DNA of 64,000 nt from Vermamoeba vermiformis (Eukaryota > Tubulinea > Echinamoebida). The position numbers and the translations under genes are program-made. Location: positions 62,001 through 126,000 of the forward strand of contig JBEWZL010000260.1 in assembly GCA_045837725.1 (NCBI GenBank), read 5' to 3'. Under the pieces are notes generated by a model. It was not told the DNA's origin. It made no database searches and saw only the letters and a program-made list of their open reading frames with translations. Shown in pieces: positions 1 to 11,552 of the stretch; within the stretch, counting starts at the first letter, position 1; every line of letters starts with the position of its first letter.

Positions 1-395
1 ACACTTTTTGGCCTAAGTTATATCGCCTCGTATTTATACCGCGTTTCCACCGCTTGCAAACTGTGCGGAGAGTTGACCCTTGGCGCGGAAAGCCAAAAAG
101 CGCTGCCGTAACGAACTTTTTTTGTGCACCTCAACCCGCAACAATAACACAGTGATGTTATTATTATTATTGTAACATATTGTATATAAGCAAAAGGTAA
201 TGCCAATATGCTCCTTTACGTAGATTTAGAATCTATAAGAGAATTTTATCGATCAATTTTTAATTTCGTTTCTAATCCATAAGAATTATCGATAATAGTT
301 TCTCGTTGAACGTTTTATAGATGCACATATTTATTATATTTTTACAATTTCTTATGCGAATTTTTACAGAAACGAGATTGGTGAGCACATCTAAC
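1..395. other. Upstream region of the Pol III subunit gene
   Basis: No convincing gene is seen here. The stretch from about 120 to 390 is AT-rich and contains the presumed promoter and 5' leader of the gene that starts at 396. A pyrimidine-poor 'tttttacag' at about 361-369 resembles a splice acceptor, so a short 5'-UTR intron is possible. Open frames on either strand have no recognisable protein character. Confidence 0.4.
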
Positions 396-3300
396 ATGGC
401 AGCGCTAACAATGCAACCACCACAAATTATACATGATCCTACTATCAAGGAATATGTAGAAGAGGCTACTGCTGCGAAGAAAATTGGGCTGATCAAGTTC
501 GGCTTGATGTCAGGTGTTGACGTTATGAAGCTATCACACATACAGATTGTGAACAATATTTTATATCAACATCCCACACGAAATCCCATGCCTTACGGTA
601 AGCTATTTTCCATTGTCATACCGAGATCGCGATCGAACTAAACGGTCGTCATTAGGTCCTCTCGACACACGGCTTGGCACTTCCTCGAAGAAAATGGACT
701 GCACGACTTGCGGTGAAAAATTAGATCTCTGCGCGGGTCACTATGGATTTATTAACCTCGAGTTACCTTGCTTTCACGTTGGCTACATGCGGTTCATAAT
801 GAACACCTTGTCAACGGTCTGTAAAACTTGCAGTCGCATTCTGTTCGATGAAGACGAACGCGCCAAGTGGCTTAAACAAGTACGCAACCCTCGCTTGGAC
901 AATATTCAACGCGGCGAGCTGGGGAAAAGAATTTTGAAAGCTGCGAAGAAAAAAACAATTTGCGATTACTGCGGTGCCTTTAACGGTGATATCAAGAAAG
1001 TCTCCGCGTTGAAGTTGATTCACAAGAAATTCAAGACGAAGGCATCAGCGGGAGAAAAAGAAGCGTGGGAACAAGAGTTCAGCGAGGCTATTCAATATAA
1101 CCCAGAAATTGCCACTTACTTGAGCAAAACCAGCGAAGACTTGAGTCCTATCCGCGTTATGAAGGTACCTTTAGAGAGTTTTAGTGCCTGCAAATGACTA
1201 ATTTATCCCGCGTAGATCTTCGAACGAATTTCTGCCGAAGACTGTGAACTGCTGTGCATGGATGCGCATGTGGCAAGACCTGAATGGTTGCTTATTCAAC
1301 AATTGCTCGTGCCCCCTGCGTGCATTCGTCCTTCCGTGCACATGGATGCAATCGGCGGTAGCAACGAAGACGACTTGACAATGAAGCTGCAAGAAATTGT
1401 GACGATGAATAACAGTATTAAGAAAGACATGGAAAAGGGAACTACGATTAATCAGCTCATGGAGAAGTGGGACTACGTGCAGAACTTGGTAGCGGCCTAC
1501 ATCAACTCCGAGTATCCTGGTCAACCGCCTCAAATGGCAAACAAGAAATCAATCCGTGGTCTCGCACAGAGATTGAAAGGCAAACAAGGTCGTTTCCGTG
1601 GTCATTTGTCTGGCAAGCGTGTCGACTTCTCAGCGCGTACCGTCATTTCTCCCGACCCCAACTTGCGTATTAATCAGGTACGTGGAGTCAATAATAAGAT
1701 AGCGGTGCAAGTACTAATTGTACCTTAGGTTGGTATGCCTCAACACGTCGCTAAGATTATGACCTATCCCGAGCGTGTGTTTAAGCATAACATTGATAAG
1801 CTGCGCAAACTTGTGCTGAACGGCCACGATGAATACCCTGGCGCTCGTTTTGTGGAAGGCAAGGACGGCACAAAGAAGTTCTTGAAGTTCGTCCCTGACC
1901 GCAAGAAACTCGCCGCTGATCTGCAAGAAGGTGACGTTGTCGAGCGACATATTATGGACGGCGACGTTGTGTTATTCAACCGACAGCCTTCATTGCACAG
2001 AAACTCTATTATGGCGCACATCGTCAAGGTATTGCCGTGGAAGACTTTCAGATTCAACGAATGTGCCTGCACACCTTACAACGCTGACTTTGACGGTGAT
2101 GAAATGAACATGCACGTGCCTCAAACAGAAGAAGCTAAGGCCGAAGCTAGAATGCTCATGAACGTCGCATACAATTTGTGCGTGCCTAAGAGTGGAGAAT
2201 TGATTATCGGCGCTACGCAAGACTTTTTGACGTCCGGCTATTTGATCACTAAGAAGGACTGTTTCTACGACAAGGCCGCGTTCTGCCAAGCTGTCAGTCA
2301 CTTCACTGACGGTGGTGCTGTCGAACTGCCTCCTCCTTCAATTCTCAAGCCCATTCAGTTGTGGACCGGCAAACAAGTGATCAGTGTATTGCTCAACCCC
2401 ACTCCTTCTAAAGAACCTGTCAGACCCAACTTTGAGCTCAAGACCAAGCTGATTTACAACGCTAAGAAAGATGCCGGCATTATGTGCCCGAGCGATGGTT
2501 ATATCGTCGTGCGCAACGGAGAACTCATGTGTGGTCAACTCGACAAAGCAGCCTTGGGTGGTGGTCGTGGAAACTTGTTCCACGTGTTGCTTAAGGACTA
2601 CTCACCTGAAATCACTGTCGATCGCATGACCAAATTGGCACGTCTGTCTGCCCGATGGATTACTAACCACGGCTTCTCTATTGGTATCTCCGACGTGACA
2701 CCTTCAACAGTGGTGACGCAGAAGAAGACAGCACTGATCAGCAAGGGCTACCAAGAGTGCGATGTCGTCATTCAACAAGCCAAGGACGGCACTTTGAAGC
2801 CTCAACCTGGTTGCAACACTGATCAGACTTTGGAGGCCAAAGTTCTGTCCGTGCTCTCAGAAATTCGTGACGAGGCAGGAAAGATTTGTATCGAAGAGTT
2901 ACACCCGTCTAACAGTCCTCTGATCATGACTCTCTGCGGTTCTAAAGGTTCGAAGATTAACATCTCTCAAATGGTTGCTTGTGTCGGTCAACAAGCCGGT
3001 AAGTTTATTCCAAATTACATGTTGAGCGAATCGCTAATTGTTCTTCAGTGAGCGGTAACAGAGCTCCCAACGGATTCATTGATCGTACCTTGCCGCACTT
3101 CGAGCTTCAAGCCAAAGATCCTGCCGCAAAGGGTTTCGTGTCCAACAGTTTCTTTACTGGTTTGAGTCCCAGCGAGTTCTTCTTCCACACCATGGGTGGT
3201 CGTGAAGGTCTCGTCGATACAGCAGTCAAGACGGCCGAAACAGGTTACATGCAACGTCGTCTCATGAAGGCCCTTGAAGACTTGTCAGTCCAGTACGACA

Positions 3301-4957
3301 ACACTGTTCGTCAATCAACTATGGGCATTGTACAGTTCGCTTATGGCGATGACGGTATTGACCCACACAAGGTCGAGGCCGAAGATAGTCCCGTTGACTA
3401 TGATCGTGTATTGTTGAACTCCCTTGGTGAACAAGGTGCGCCCATGGAACCCTACGAGATTATGGAATACGTTGACAAGACATTGGCCGAGAATCCGATC
3501 TTCATCAACATGCCTGATTTCCATCGTGCCAACTTGCGCATCTTCTTTTTGAACCACGAGAACAAGCGCGACAGCAAAGACAAGATCATAGAAGGAGCTC
3601 TCGACAAGGTCATCAAACTTCGCAAGTCTCTTGGCTTGCCTGACGGCTTAGTAAAAGACGATCACAAAGGTAAGTGCTCGTAACGCAACCCTTTCGGCCC
3701 CTAACTTTTTTATTTGTAGATACAAAACTCGAGCAAGAGAAGAAGCAATTAGTGTACATTGTGTATCCCATCAACCTCGCTGTACTCGCCAAGTTCTTCC
3801 AAATCGTCGAACAAAAATTCCGTCGCATTCTCGTCGAGCCTGGTGATGCTGTTGGTGCCGTAGCCGCACAGTCTATTGGTGAGCCTTGCACACAAATGAC
3901 GTTGAAGACTTTCCACTTTGCTGGTGTCGCGTCCATGAACATTACACTTGGTGTCCCGCGTATTCGAGAAATCATCAACGCCTCCAAGAACATTAGCACA
4001 CCCATTATTACGGCACAATTGACTCGGCCAAACGACAAGGAGTTCGCCAAACAAGTACGAGGTCGCATTGAGAAGACCACACTTGGAAACATTGCCGCGT
4101 ACATCGCTGAAGTCTACGACAAGAACACACCGCACTTAGAGATCAAGATTGACTTCGACGCTATTCATGACTTGAAGTTGAAGATCTCAATGAACACCAT
4201 CAAGAAGTCCATTACCGAACACAAGAAGATCAAGTTGAAGGACAAGGACATTGAAGTCGGTGGTATTGCGCGCGATAAAATCATCATCGTGCCACCCGAG
4301 AACGCGAAGCAGAACGTGTTCTTCACAATGCAACACATCAAGAGCATTCTTCCTAAAGTCATCGTTGCCGGTCTGCACGGAGTTAATCGTTGCGTCATTG
4401 GTGAGAAGAAGGAGAAAGACGAACACGGCAACCACTTGCTGGAGCTGTTAGTCGAAGGCAATGACATGCTTGGTGTGATGGGCACGCCTGGTGTAGATGG
4501 CAGTCAAACTAAGTCTAATCACACTCTCGATGTGCAACGCGACCTTGGCATTGAAGCTGCACGACGAGCTATCGTGGAAGAAATTCGTTACACGATGAAC
4601 CAGCACGGTGTTGCAGTCGATGCACGTCACTTGTTCCTGTTGGCTGATGTTATGACCTTCAAGGGCAATGTGTTGGGTATCACTCGTCACGGTATCTCGC
4701 GCATGAAGGACAGTGTGCTGATGTTAGCATCATTCGAAAAGACAACCGATTATCTGTTCGACGCTGCAGCTCACTCGATGGACGAGCAAGTGAGGGGTGT
4801 GTCGGAGTGCATTATCTTAGGCACACCTATTCCCTTGGGTACTGGTCTCTTCAAGGTGCTCAAGAAGTCGTCCAAGCCCAAATTAACCAAGAAGCCTCTG
4901 TTGTTGCAATCAAATGACTTCAGGTTATCGCTAAGCGACTTTATCACTCCTGCTTAA
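396..4957 (+). CDS. POLR3A: DNA-directed RNA polymerase III largest subunit (RPC1/RPC160)
   Basis: This is the catalytic largest subunit of nuclear RNA polymerase III, which transcribes tRNA and 5S RNA genes. The zinc-binding clamp near the N-terminus has [16 protein letters not shown] followed by ELPCFHVGY and CKTC. The active-site loop [14 protein letters not shown] is intact at about 2085-2120, and [20 protein letters not shown] precedes it. The phrase [21 protein letters not shown] marks the bridge-helix region. There is no heptad C-terminal tail, and the wording matches Pol III better than Pol I or II. Five introns lie at 598-655, 1165-1215, 1678-1728, 2999-3048 and 3670-3719. Removing them leaves an exact frame of 1,433 residues, close to human and yeast homologues. 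[10 protein letters not shown] is chosen as start; the ATG at 411 is the alternative. A TAATAAA motif overlaps the stop codon. Confidence 0.97.
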
Positions 4958-4993
4958 TAAAGTTGTTCTTGTAATTAATTATGCACATTTATT
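4958..4993. terminator. Shared 36-bp poly(A) region of two convergent genes
   Basis: Only 36 bp separate the stop codons of the Pol III gene (+) and the carrier gene (-). An AATAAA lies at the + gene stop, and the minus strand also reads AAATAAATG here. The two transcripts must therefore end inside each other and share complementary 3' tails. This is seen directly; any regulatory consequence is inference. Confidence 0.5.
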
Positions 4994-6561
4994 TCAAAAC
5001 CAGACGTTGTAGTCGTACTCTTCTGCGATCCTACGTTTTGACAGCCAAACGCGCTTGGGTACATTAGGATTTTCGCTCAACCATTGCCTCAGCGTCAAAT
5101 AGTCAATGCCACGGGGAATATCTTTGCGTTGAATAGGCACGAAGGGATGCACTGTGTAGCCTGCAATGTGGTTAGTATAGCAATTGTCGTGCACCGTCAA
5201 TCTTACCATTGAGCCACAAGAAAATGTTTTTACAGAACTCTTGAGAGAAATACATCATCACCAAATTAGGAAAAGATCGTATGACGTTTGATAAGAGACC
5301 TTGTTGATGTTAGACGATACTACTAAAAGAGTAAAAGCGACTCACCAGCCCACAAACCAGGGACCCCATTTCTATCGATAATCTGAGTAAAACATTCTTT
5401 CAAGCTGCTGCTGTGAGCGATCGGCACCGTCATATTCGCAGGCAAGTTATTTGCGGATGATTGCGCCATCATTTGCTTGCGTGCCGTGTCGAACGGGAAT
5501 GATGCGAACTGTAGGTGCGACCGATTAACCACTCATCGGCGATATAGGCATCCAATTATTATACGTACTTGAGCTACTACAGTGATGATTGTGGCGTTTA
5601 GAATTCCTTCTAAAAGGCCTGGTGGCTCATCGCGACGACTGAAAAACGGCGAGAAAAATTCAACAGCGAGAGAGTTCGGCAATGGACCTAAATTATAATT
5701 AGTACTAACTAGACCATAATTAATTCAGCACAAGCGGCGTACCAATTATGGTAGGCAACCAGCCTTTAAATAAAGCACCCCAGCCTTCTTCCTGAACAAT
5801 TGAAGTAAATGCGTCGTATATGCTCGTATATTTGGGGCTGGAAAGTCGTTGTTGCGTCAATCGCGTTTTAACTACTTCTTGGGGCAAAGTTACAGCTGCT
5901 GCGGCGATATTGGCTGGCAAATCCGGTTAGGTTAGAAAGCTCATTACTTTGATGTACGCTACGTTATACAGCTAATTTTCTAACGCTTACAAAAAATCCC
6001 GGCAACTAAGTTGGCAAAAGGAGGGACGGATTTGGTTTCAGGATCGCGCAGTAATGAGACTACTAGGTTAGCAGCCCAATTTTGGGCTACATTAAATGGC
6101 AATGTTTTGAATATGTTAACTAGGTTGCCTTTAAAAAATCCTAGCGCTCCTTCTGTCTTATACAAATTTGTTGATGATGTCACCAAGCCGTGCAAGTCTC
6201 CACCGACCTGATCTGATCCAATTTGTTGCAAGGTCTTGATTGTTTCTACGCAAAGTAAATTTTAGATTAATAATTTGGTATATTCGCGTTAGAGGTTCAG
6301 TTCATTGCGATGAATGTTGTATTAGAATTTTGTAAAAAATAGAAATGCGTCCAAAAAATATATATGCCAATAATAATACGTTTGTAATTAATTGCTACAA
6401 ACTAAAATATATAAACAAATAATTTAACAAGAAAATTTGACACTTTTGTTCCAGATCTGCTTACCAAATGGCGCTAATGCAGTACGCGTGATGCCTCCTG
6501 CAATGAACCCGCAAATGAGTCCTTGACTAAAGGACAACTGAGGCACGCGTGCTCCTTTCAT
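4994..6561 (-). CDS. Mitochondrial carrier family (SLC25) protein
   Basis: This is an inner-membrane solute carrier with three tandem carrier repeats. The signature after each odd helix is visible: PFETIKTLQQ in repeat 1 (split by an intron), PQEVVKTRLTQQ in repeat 2 and PFDTARKQMMAQ in repeat 3. Glycine-rich helix starts such as CGFIAGGITRTALAPF precede them. The start is MKGARVPQL at 6561; about six introns include one near 220 bp after the first signature and one at the glycine of GLWAG. The C-terminus carries an unusual tail of about 50 residues after the last helix (PFVPIQRKDIPRG onward, ending YNVWF), longer than most carriers have. The transported substrate cannot be assigned from the sequence. 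It is convergent with the Pol III gene. Confidence 0.9.
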
Positions 6562-6652
6562 TTGTCAATTTGAAAAAAGCAGCCAGAAAAATTGAACTTT
6601 TGTGGGCACAACAAACTCGCGCATAATTTCATAAAGCAATAATCGATATTTA

Positions 6653-7972
6653 CTAATTAATATTAACAAGCTTCTCGCTGACTTCCCACAATTTGGCTGC
6701 CTCCTCATCCGTCACCAACTTGTTCGGCTTTTTGACAGCGCAATCAGAGTAATAAGCACCTCCTTCAATATGTGGGGCCAAAGCGCAATGCAACGAAGTT
6801 TGAGCTCCTTCGAACGCGGTCTTGTAAAACAAGCGGTGCATAAAGAATATTATTACTTTGGCAATGCCAGGGAAGTTTCTGTCGAGCTCTGTTCGCACTG
6901 TAATGAACGGGTTATTAACGTGATTGTCGAACTATATGATACGGTTAAACTACCTGCTCCAGGGTGCAGCGACACAGCAGTAATGTTTTTGCCCTGAGCT
7001 TGCATTCTCTTGTTCAATTCTCGTGCGAACAACACATTGGCAAGCTTGCTCTGGAAATAAGCAGGCCAGCGACGATAGTTCTTGGTCCAGTTCAAATCAT
7101 CGTAGTTGATTTTTCCGCTGTAATGGCCCATTGATGAGACAACAACTACCCGACCTCCATTTTCGTTAATTAAATTGTATTTGAGCAATAAATTGGTCAT
7201 CAAGAAGTGGGCCAAATGATTCACGCCAAATTGAAGTTCAAATCCATCTCCAGTCAAGATGTAAGGCGGGACCTAAAACAAGTTAATTAAGTTATGCATC
7301 ATTTGTAATCATCATACCATAACGCCGGCGTTTTCAATCAGAACATCAATCTTTTTGTTGACACGTGACTTGTACTCCTCGACAAATTGTCTGACTGATT
7401 TCAAACTCGATAGCTCGCACTTCAAATAAGACACCTTGTCGTTCTTGTGGCCTTTTTTAATCTCGTTGACAGCTGCTGTTCCTTTGACATCGTCTCGAAC
7501 GGCTGAAAGTATCGGGTGAACACGAGCATCAAAAAATACGAAATGCACCATCTACGTACTAATATAGACCTCGGCATTGAGTGCAGCAAGGAATTTAGCT
7601 GTTTCAAGACCAATGCCCGTATTAGCGCCAGTGACAACAACCACCTGCGATCGGGACAAAATTAAATACGGATCGAGGTGTCAATAACGGTCACTTCTTC
7701 TCAAAAAATTATAATAATGCAAAAAATAATCGTTGTAATTTATTCCTAAAAATATTGCTTGCCTTTCCGGTAAGATCTGGCTTGTGTTTATTTACGCCAC
7801 CGGCAATCCACTGGTAGACATTATTAGCTCAAAACTTGTTTATATTTTGACTTACCTTTCTCCACAACCAAAATGAGCTGACTGCCAGAACGGCTCCAGT
7901 CGCAATCTGCTGAGTTTGACTCAATCCGCTCCACGTCTGCGAAAAGTTCTGCACTGGGGATAAAAATGACAT
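6653..7972 (-). CDS. Short-chain dehydrogenase/reductase, retinol-dehydrogenase-like
   Basis: This is an NAD(P)-dependent oxidoreductase of the classical SDR family, closest in wording to the RDH11-14/WW-oxidoreductase group. The Rossmann motif VVVVTGANTGIGLETAKF follows a first exon with a hydrophobic segment (ATGAVLAVSSFWLW) that probably anchors the protein to a membrane. IENAGV, the FGVNHLAHF stretch and the active-site YFQSK (Tyr-x-x-x-Lys) in PAYFQSKLANVLF are present, followed by SLHPG. The C-terminal segment GGAYYSDCAVKKPNKL is typical of the group. The start is MSFLSPVQNF at 7972; there are about five introns. Substrate is unknown; retinoid, steroid or lipid aldehydes are family possibilities. 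Confidence 0.9.
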
Positions 7973-8279
7973 ATTGTGCCGTTGTTGTTGAGCGAGTTAA
8001 AGTGATTTAGCTCCATTTCATTTTCTTTCGTTCGTCCGGAATAACGGAGCCATCCCGTTCTTCCGTTCTTCCACAATTAAATTGAATTTTAGTACTTATC
8101 ACTGGTCGAAAGAATGTACATAGTGCACGGCAAGGAGCCTTGACGATTTGACACGACCGAAGCTCTTCTATTTTTGGATAAAGGTGTTACGCCATTGGTC
8201 AGCATATTTTAAATAGAATTTTCAATGTGCGCAAGTATCTTCTACCACATTGCTAGTGTACGGCACCATAACTCTAGTC
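7973..8279. promoter_or_regulatory. Divergent intergenic region between SDR and F-box genes
   Basis: This 307-bp stretch lies between two genes transcribed outward, so it should hold both promoters. It contains a local run of TCCG/TTCC repeats (about 8034-8075: cgttcgtccgga, cccgttcttccgttcttcc). No gene is visible in it. Confidence 0.4.
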
Positions 8280-8668
8280 ATGAATTTCCAAGAACCTGTA
8301 AGGTGGGCACAATTACCCGATGAGGTGCTCGTCAATCTGTTTCTGTTGATGGATGCTGAAGTGACAGTGTTAGGTAATTGATCAATAAACAATAATATAT
8401 TTCTTAACTGCAACAATTATATTTTTAATAATTTTAGAGCATTACCGCGAAGTTTGTAAAAGATGGGCCGCGCTAATCCGCCAACCAGAGCTCTGGAAAC
8501 GTCTCTGCCACTTACGCTGGCAAAATAATCCCTCGAATTTATCTATGAAGGATAACTTGCTTATTCCTCGGTTGAACCCAAGTAAGCAGCCACTTCCTTC
8601 CAGAACGAAGGCTAACGAGTTCAGATCAAAGCGAAGTAGCGTGGAGAGAGGTCTATTTAATTAGGTAA
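8280..8668 (+). CDS. Small F-box protein
   Basis: A three-exon gene encoding about 90 residues that is essentially only an F-box: WAQLPDEVLVNLFLLMD, then VLEHYREVCKRWAALI, ELWKRLCHLRW and, after the second intron, VAWREVYLIR before the stop. F-box proteins link substrates to SKP1-CUL1 ubiquitin ligases. Introns are 8373-8438 and about 8581-8623 (with a GCTAAC branch site); the second is needed to obtain WREVYLIR, a usual end of the box. No substrate-binding repeats follow, so the protein is short for the family. Reading through the second intron gives an alternative end at about 8664. The next gene starts only 69 bp downstream. Confidence 0.75.
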
Positions 8669-8737
8669 TTAATAACCATTCAAAAGTTATTTATAACATG
8701 AGCCCTGATTTTGTGCGACAGAGATCTTTCTGAAAAA

Positions 8738-11515
8738 ATGACAGATGCGCTTTTCGATTTTGTTGCCGTCAACAAGGAAGATGATACCGTTGAAATAGCC
8801 TCAAAAGAAGATTTTTTTGCTTTGGGCTGGATTTCCATTGATGGAGCACGAGCCTTGAGGGACAAAATTATCTCAGAACTAGATAAGGTCGCCTGGCGAC
8901 AAGCGCTCGAACATTTGACGATAATTATTGAGTTCATTTGCCGCTTGGAGCTAACTATGGCAGAAAATACTGGCACGTATTTCCTTACTGAAGTCCAATT
9001 GCTGGAGACTTTCTGCACCGAACAGAAACCTCTGATCGAATCCATTCGCCCGAACGACGCACTTCTCCTTCGGTACTTTACAACCACAATACTATTCCTA
9101 TATATAACTAACTCTGCTACAGAATTGCTAAGTGCGTTAAACGGCTCGTAACAAAGTTGTTCGAGGCAGCAGCACCAGTCGAAGACGTTAACCCGTTATT
9201 GGAGAGCAGCACTCGCATTAAAGCTAAATTTGTGACTGAAGACTTGCTGCGAATTAATTTCGAAACTCTCGCATATTGCATCGACTACGCACATTCCAAA
9301 ATGAACCTGGAAGATGTAAGTCACTACAAAATCACTAAGATAAGCAACTCGCATATGATATCTGTGTTAAGTAAAGTAAATTTCTTTAATATTTTACTAA
9401 GCTAATCCAATAACGAGTTGAATAAAATTTAATTAATTTATTTTTTTTTCTGTTAGTGGGCCACCTTCGAGCCATGGCAGCTGCCTGTAAATGAGTTAAT
9501 ATGGACTTTTGACGGCCTCCGCCCCAGTAAACAGCTTGCCAAAGATGACTTGGCAATGCAGGTGCTCAAAGAGATTATTGACAAACTCGACCTAACTACA
9601 CGCCACGGTCAATGGACTGCAATGAGCCTTTGTGCTAAGTAAGTCCTATCACTTCATTACGACTAGCTTATTGGGTGGCAGGTCTACGTTTGCTTATTTC
9701 AAAGTCACCAATGACCCGTACATTGCTGCGCCCATGCTGTGGTACTACAAAAGCACATTTTTTGACAAGTATGCGCAGATTTGGCTCGACCATACCAGTG
9801 CCATATTGAAGGTACTCTCGGAGTTACTCACTATGCCACACACATTGTAAGTGCGCTCTGCGATATTGAACTTATTCTAATAATTATATTTAGCGTTCAA
9901 TTCTACTGCTGCACTTTTCTGCAGCACATGTTCGATCTCAATCGAATGTTGAAAAAAAAGCCCGAACTTTTAGCCCCCCATTACGAAGCTTTAGTCGATA
10001 ACATTGCCCCAATGATCAACAATGTGGACTCGACACTTCGTCAGACAGCGATGATTGCAATTAATGGTCTCGTCACCGCAGTGCCGGAGTTGTTCTCAAA
10101 GGTAATTCAAGCCACATTAACAAATCCAACCATTAATCTTTAATAGAAAAAAGACGCGATAATCAGGTGCCATTCAACTTTGGAAATGTCAACTGTGCCC
10201 GATGAAGTCACAGTGGCACAGGAGTCAATTTTGACTATCGGAGCCAAAGTCGCCGACAATGACTGTTTTGTGTCCAAAGCCTATTCCTTATTCACAACCA
10301 AGCTAGAGACATATTTGAGCGTCACAACGACTGATAATGCAGCGGCGCTGATAAGTGTAACTCCGCGATGCATCACCATCATGCCGAGAGAATTGCTCGA
10401 AAAACACTTCCAGCAGATCTTTCCCGTCATAATTTTCGCTGCATGGACTCCATTTGAAGGTAAGTTACTAGGCTGTATATTAAAAGATTTATTAACAGCC
10501 TGTGCAGCGGATGAAGGTGACGACGACGAGTTTGGCGAGGTAAATTACTACGGAACTGATTGTCGCTTGCAGACATTGATAATAATTTATTACCAGGCTA
10601 ATTTAAAGGTCGTAGATATGAGAAAATATGCTCTCAAATCGATATCGGCACTACTAAAGAAGTTTGACCGTGAATATCTGACAAGTTGCTTTCAACAAAT
10701 CAAGCAAACTCTGGCCATCAATTTTGAGACGCATTTTGGACGTAAATATCGCCACTACAATTCTGCACTATAAGCATCCACTAACTACGGTAATTTTAGT
10801 TATTCAGGTTACAGCAGCGAAGGCGCTCGCACAATTAATCCAAACATTCTTCGTACCTAACATGGAAAGCAATTGGAGCAAACAAATCCCTGATCTGATC
10901 ACAGAAGCATGTGAGCTCGTTAACACAGCTCTGGCAAAAAATTCCTTTAAGAATATTCAGGAAAAAGTAGTGCGCTCTTTTAACACGATCATCGCTCATC
11001 TGGCACGTGTCAGTCCTGCTTCCTTCTCAGCGAAGCATGGCACTACGGTGATGGGAAGAACTGTTCTAGATCTCATAGAACATGTGCGGCCATCATGCAA
11101 TCCCGAGCGCGTTGCCTTCGGAGAAGAAGTAATTACGCCTTATAGTGCCCGAAATAATTCTAACACATTTTTTAGGTAATAAGAACACTCGAATTTGTCC
11201 TTGAGCACTGTTCGGTTTTGGTAAAAGACCTTGTGTACATGTTTGAACAAATTGCAAGCGACTTTGAACATTATGATCGAAACAAACTGTATCTACAATT
11301 ACGCATGGCACAATTGGCTATCATTCGCTTTGGCAATGAAATGGAGACTACTGAAGCTTCGGTAACATTTCCTTTTTGTAGTCACCCCTCGTCGTATTAA
11401 TCTTACCCATACCTAATAGAAGCTAGTGTCAGCTTACGTCCGTAGCTACTCAGAACACACTCGAGAGGTTGGAGCCGCATCAATGGTTATGGAGCAAGAA
11501 CAGAAACTTCCATAG
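8738..11515 (+). CDS. Helical-repeat (HEAT/ARM-like) protein, unidentified
   Basis: A multi-exon gene whose product is almost wholly alpha-helical. Paired amphipathic helices of HEAT/ARM style are visible, for example LRQTAMIAINGLVTAVPELF, VVDMRKYALKSISALLKKF and VTAAKALAQLIQTFF. A short acidic insert (DEGDDDEFGE) at about 10510-10540 is of the kind seen in karyopherins and condensin-like scaffolds. The start MTDALFDFVA at 8738 is the first ATG. At least nine introns are needed, and the exon ends around 9640-9700 and 10460-10620 are uncertain. I cannot place it in a named family; importin-like or another HEAT scaffold are possibilities. Its stop lies 37 bp from the stop of the convergent calpain-like gene. 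Confidence 0.65.
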
Positions 11516-11552
11516 ATAATGATTGATTTATTATTATTAATAAAATATTAAT

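Noticed and set aside
321-395. Upstream ATG at 321 as start of the Pol III subunit
   Set aside because: It adds a hydrophobic, non-conserved extension; the conserved protein begins well after 396.
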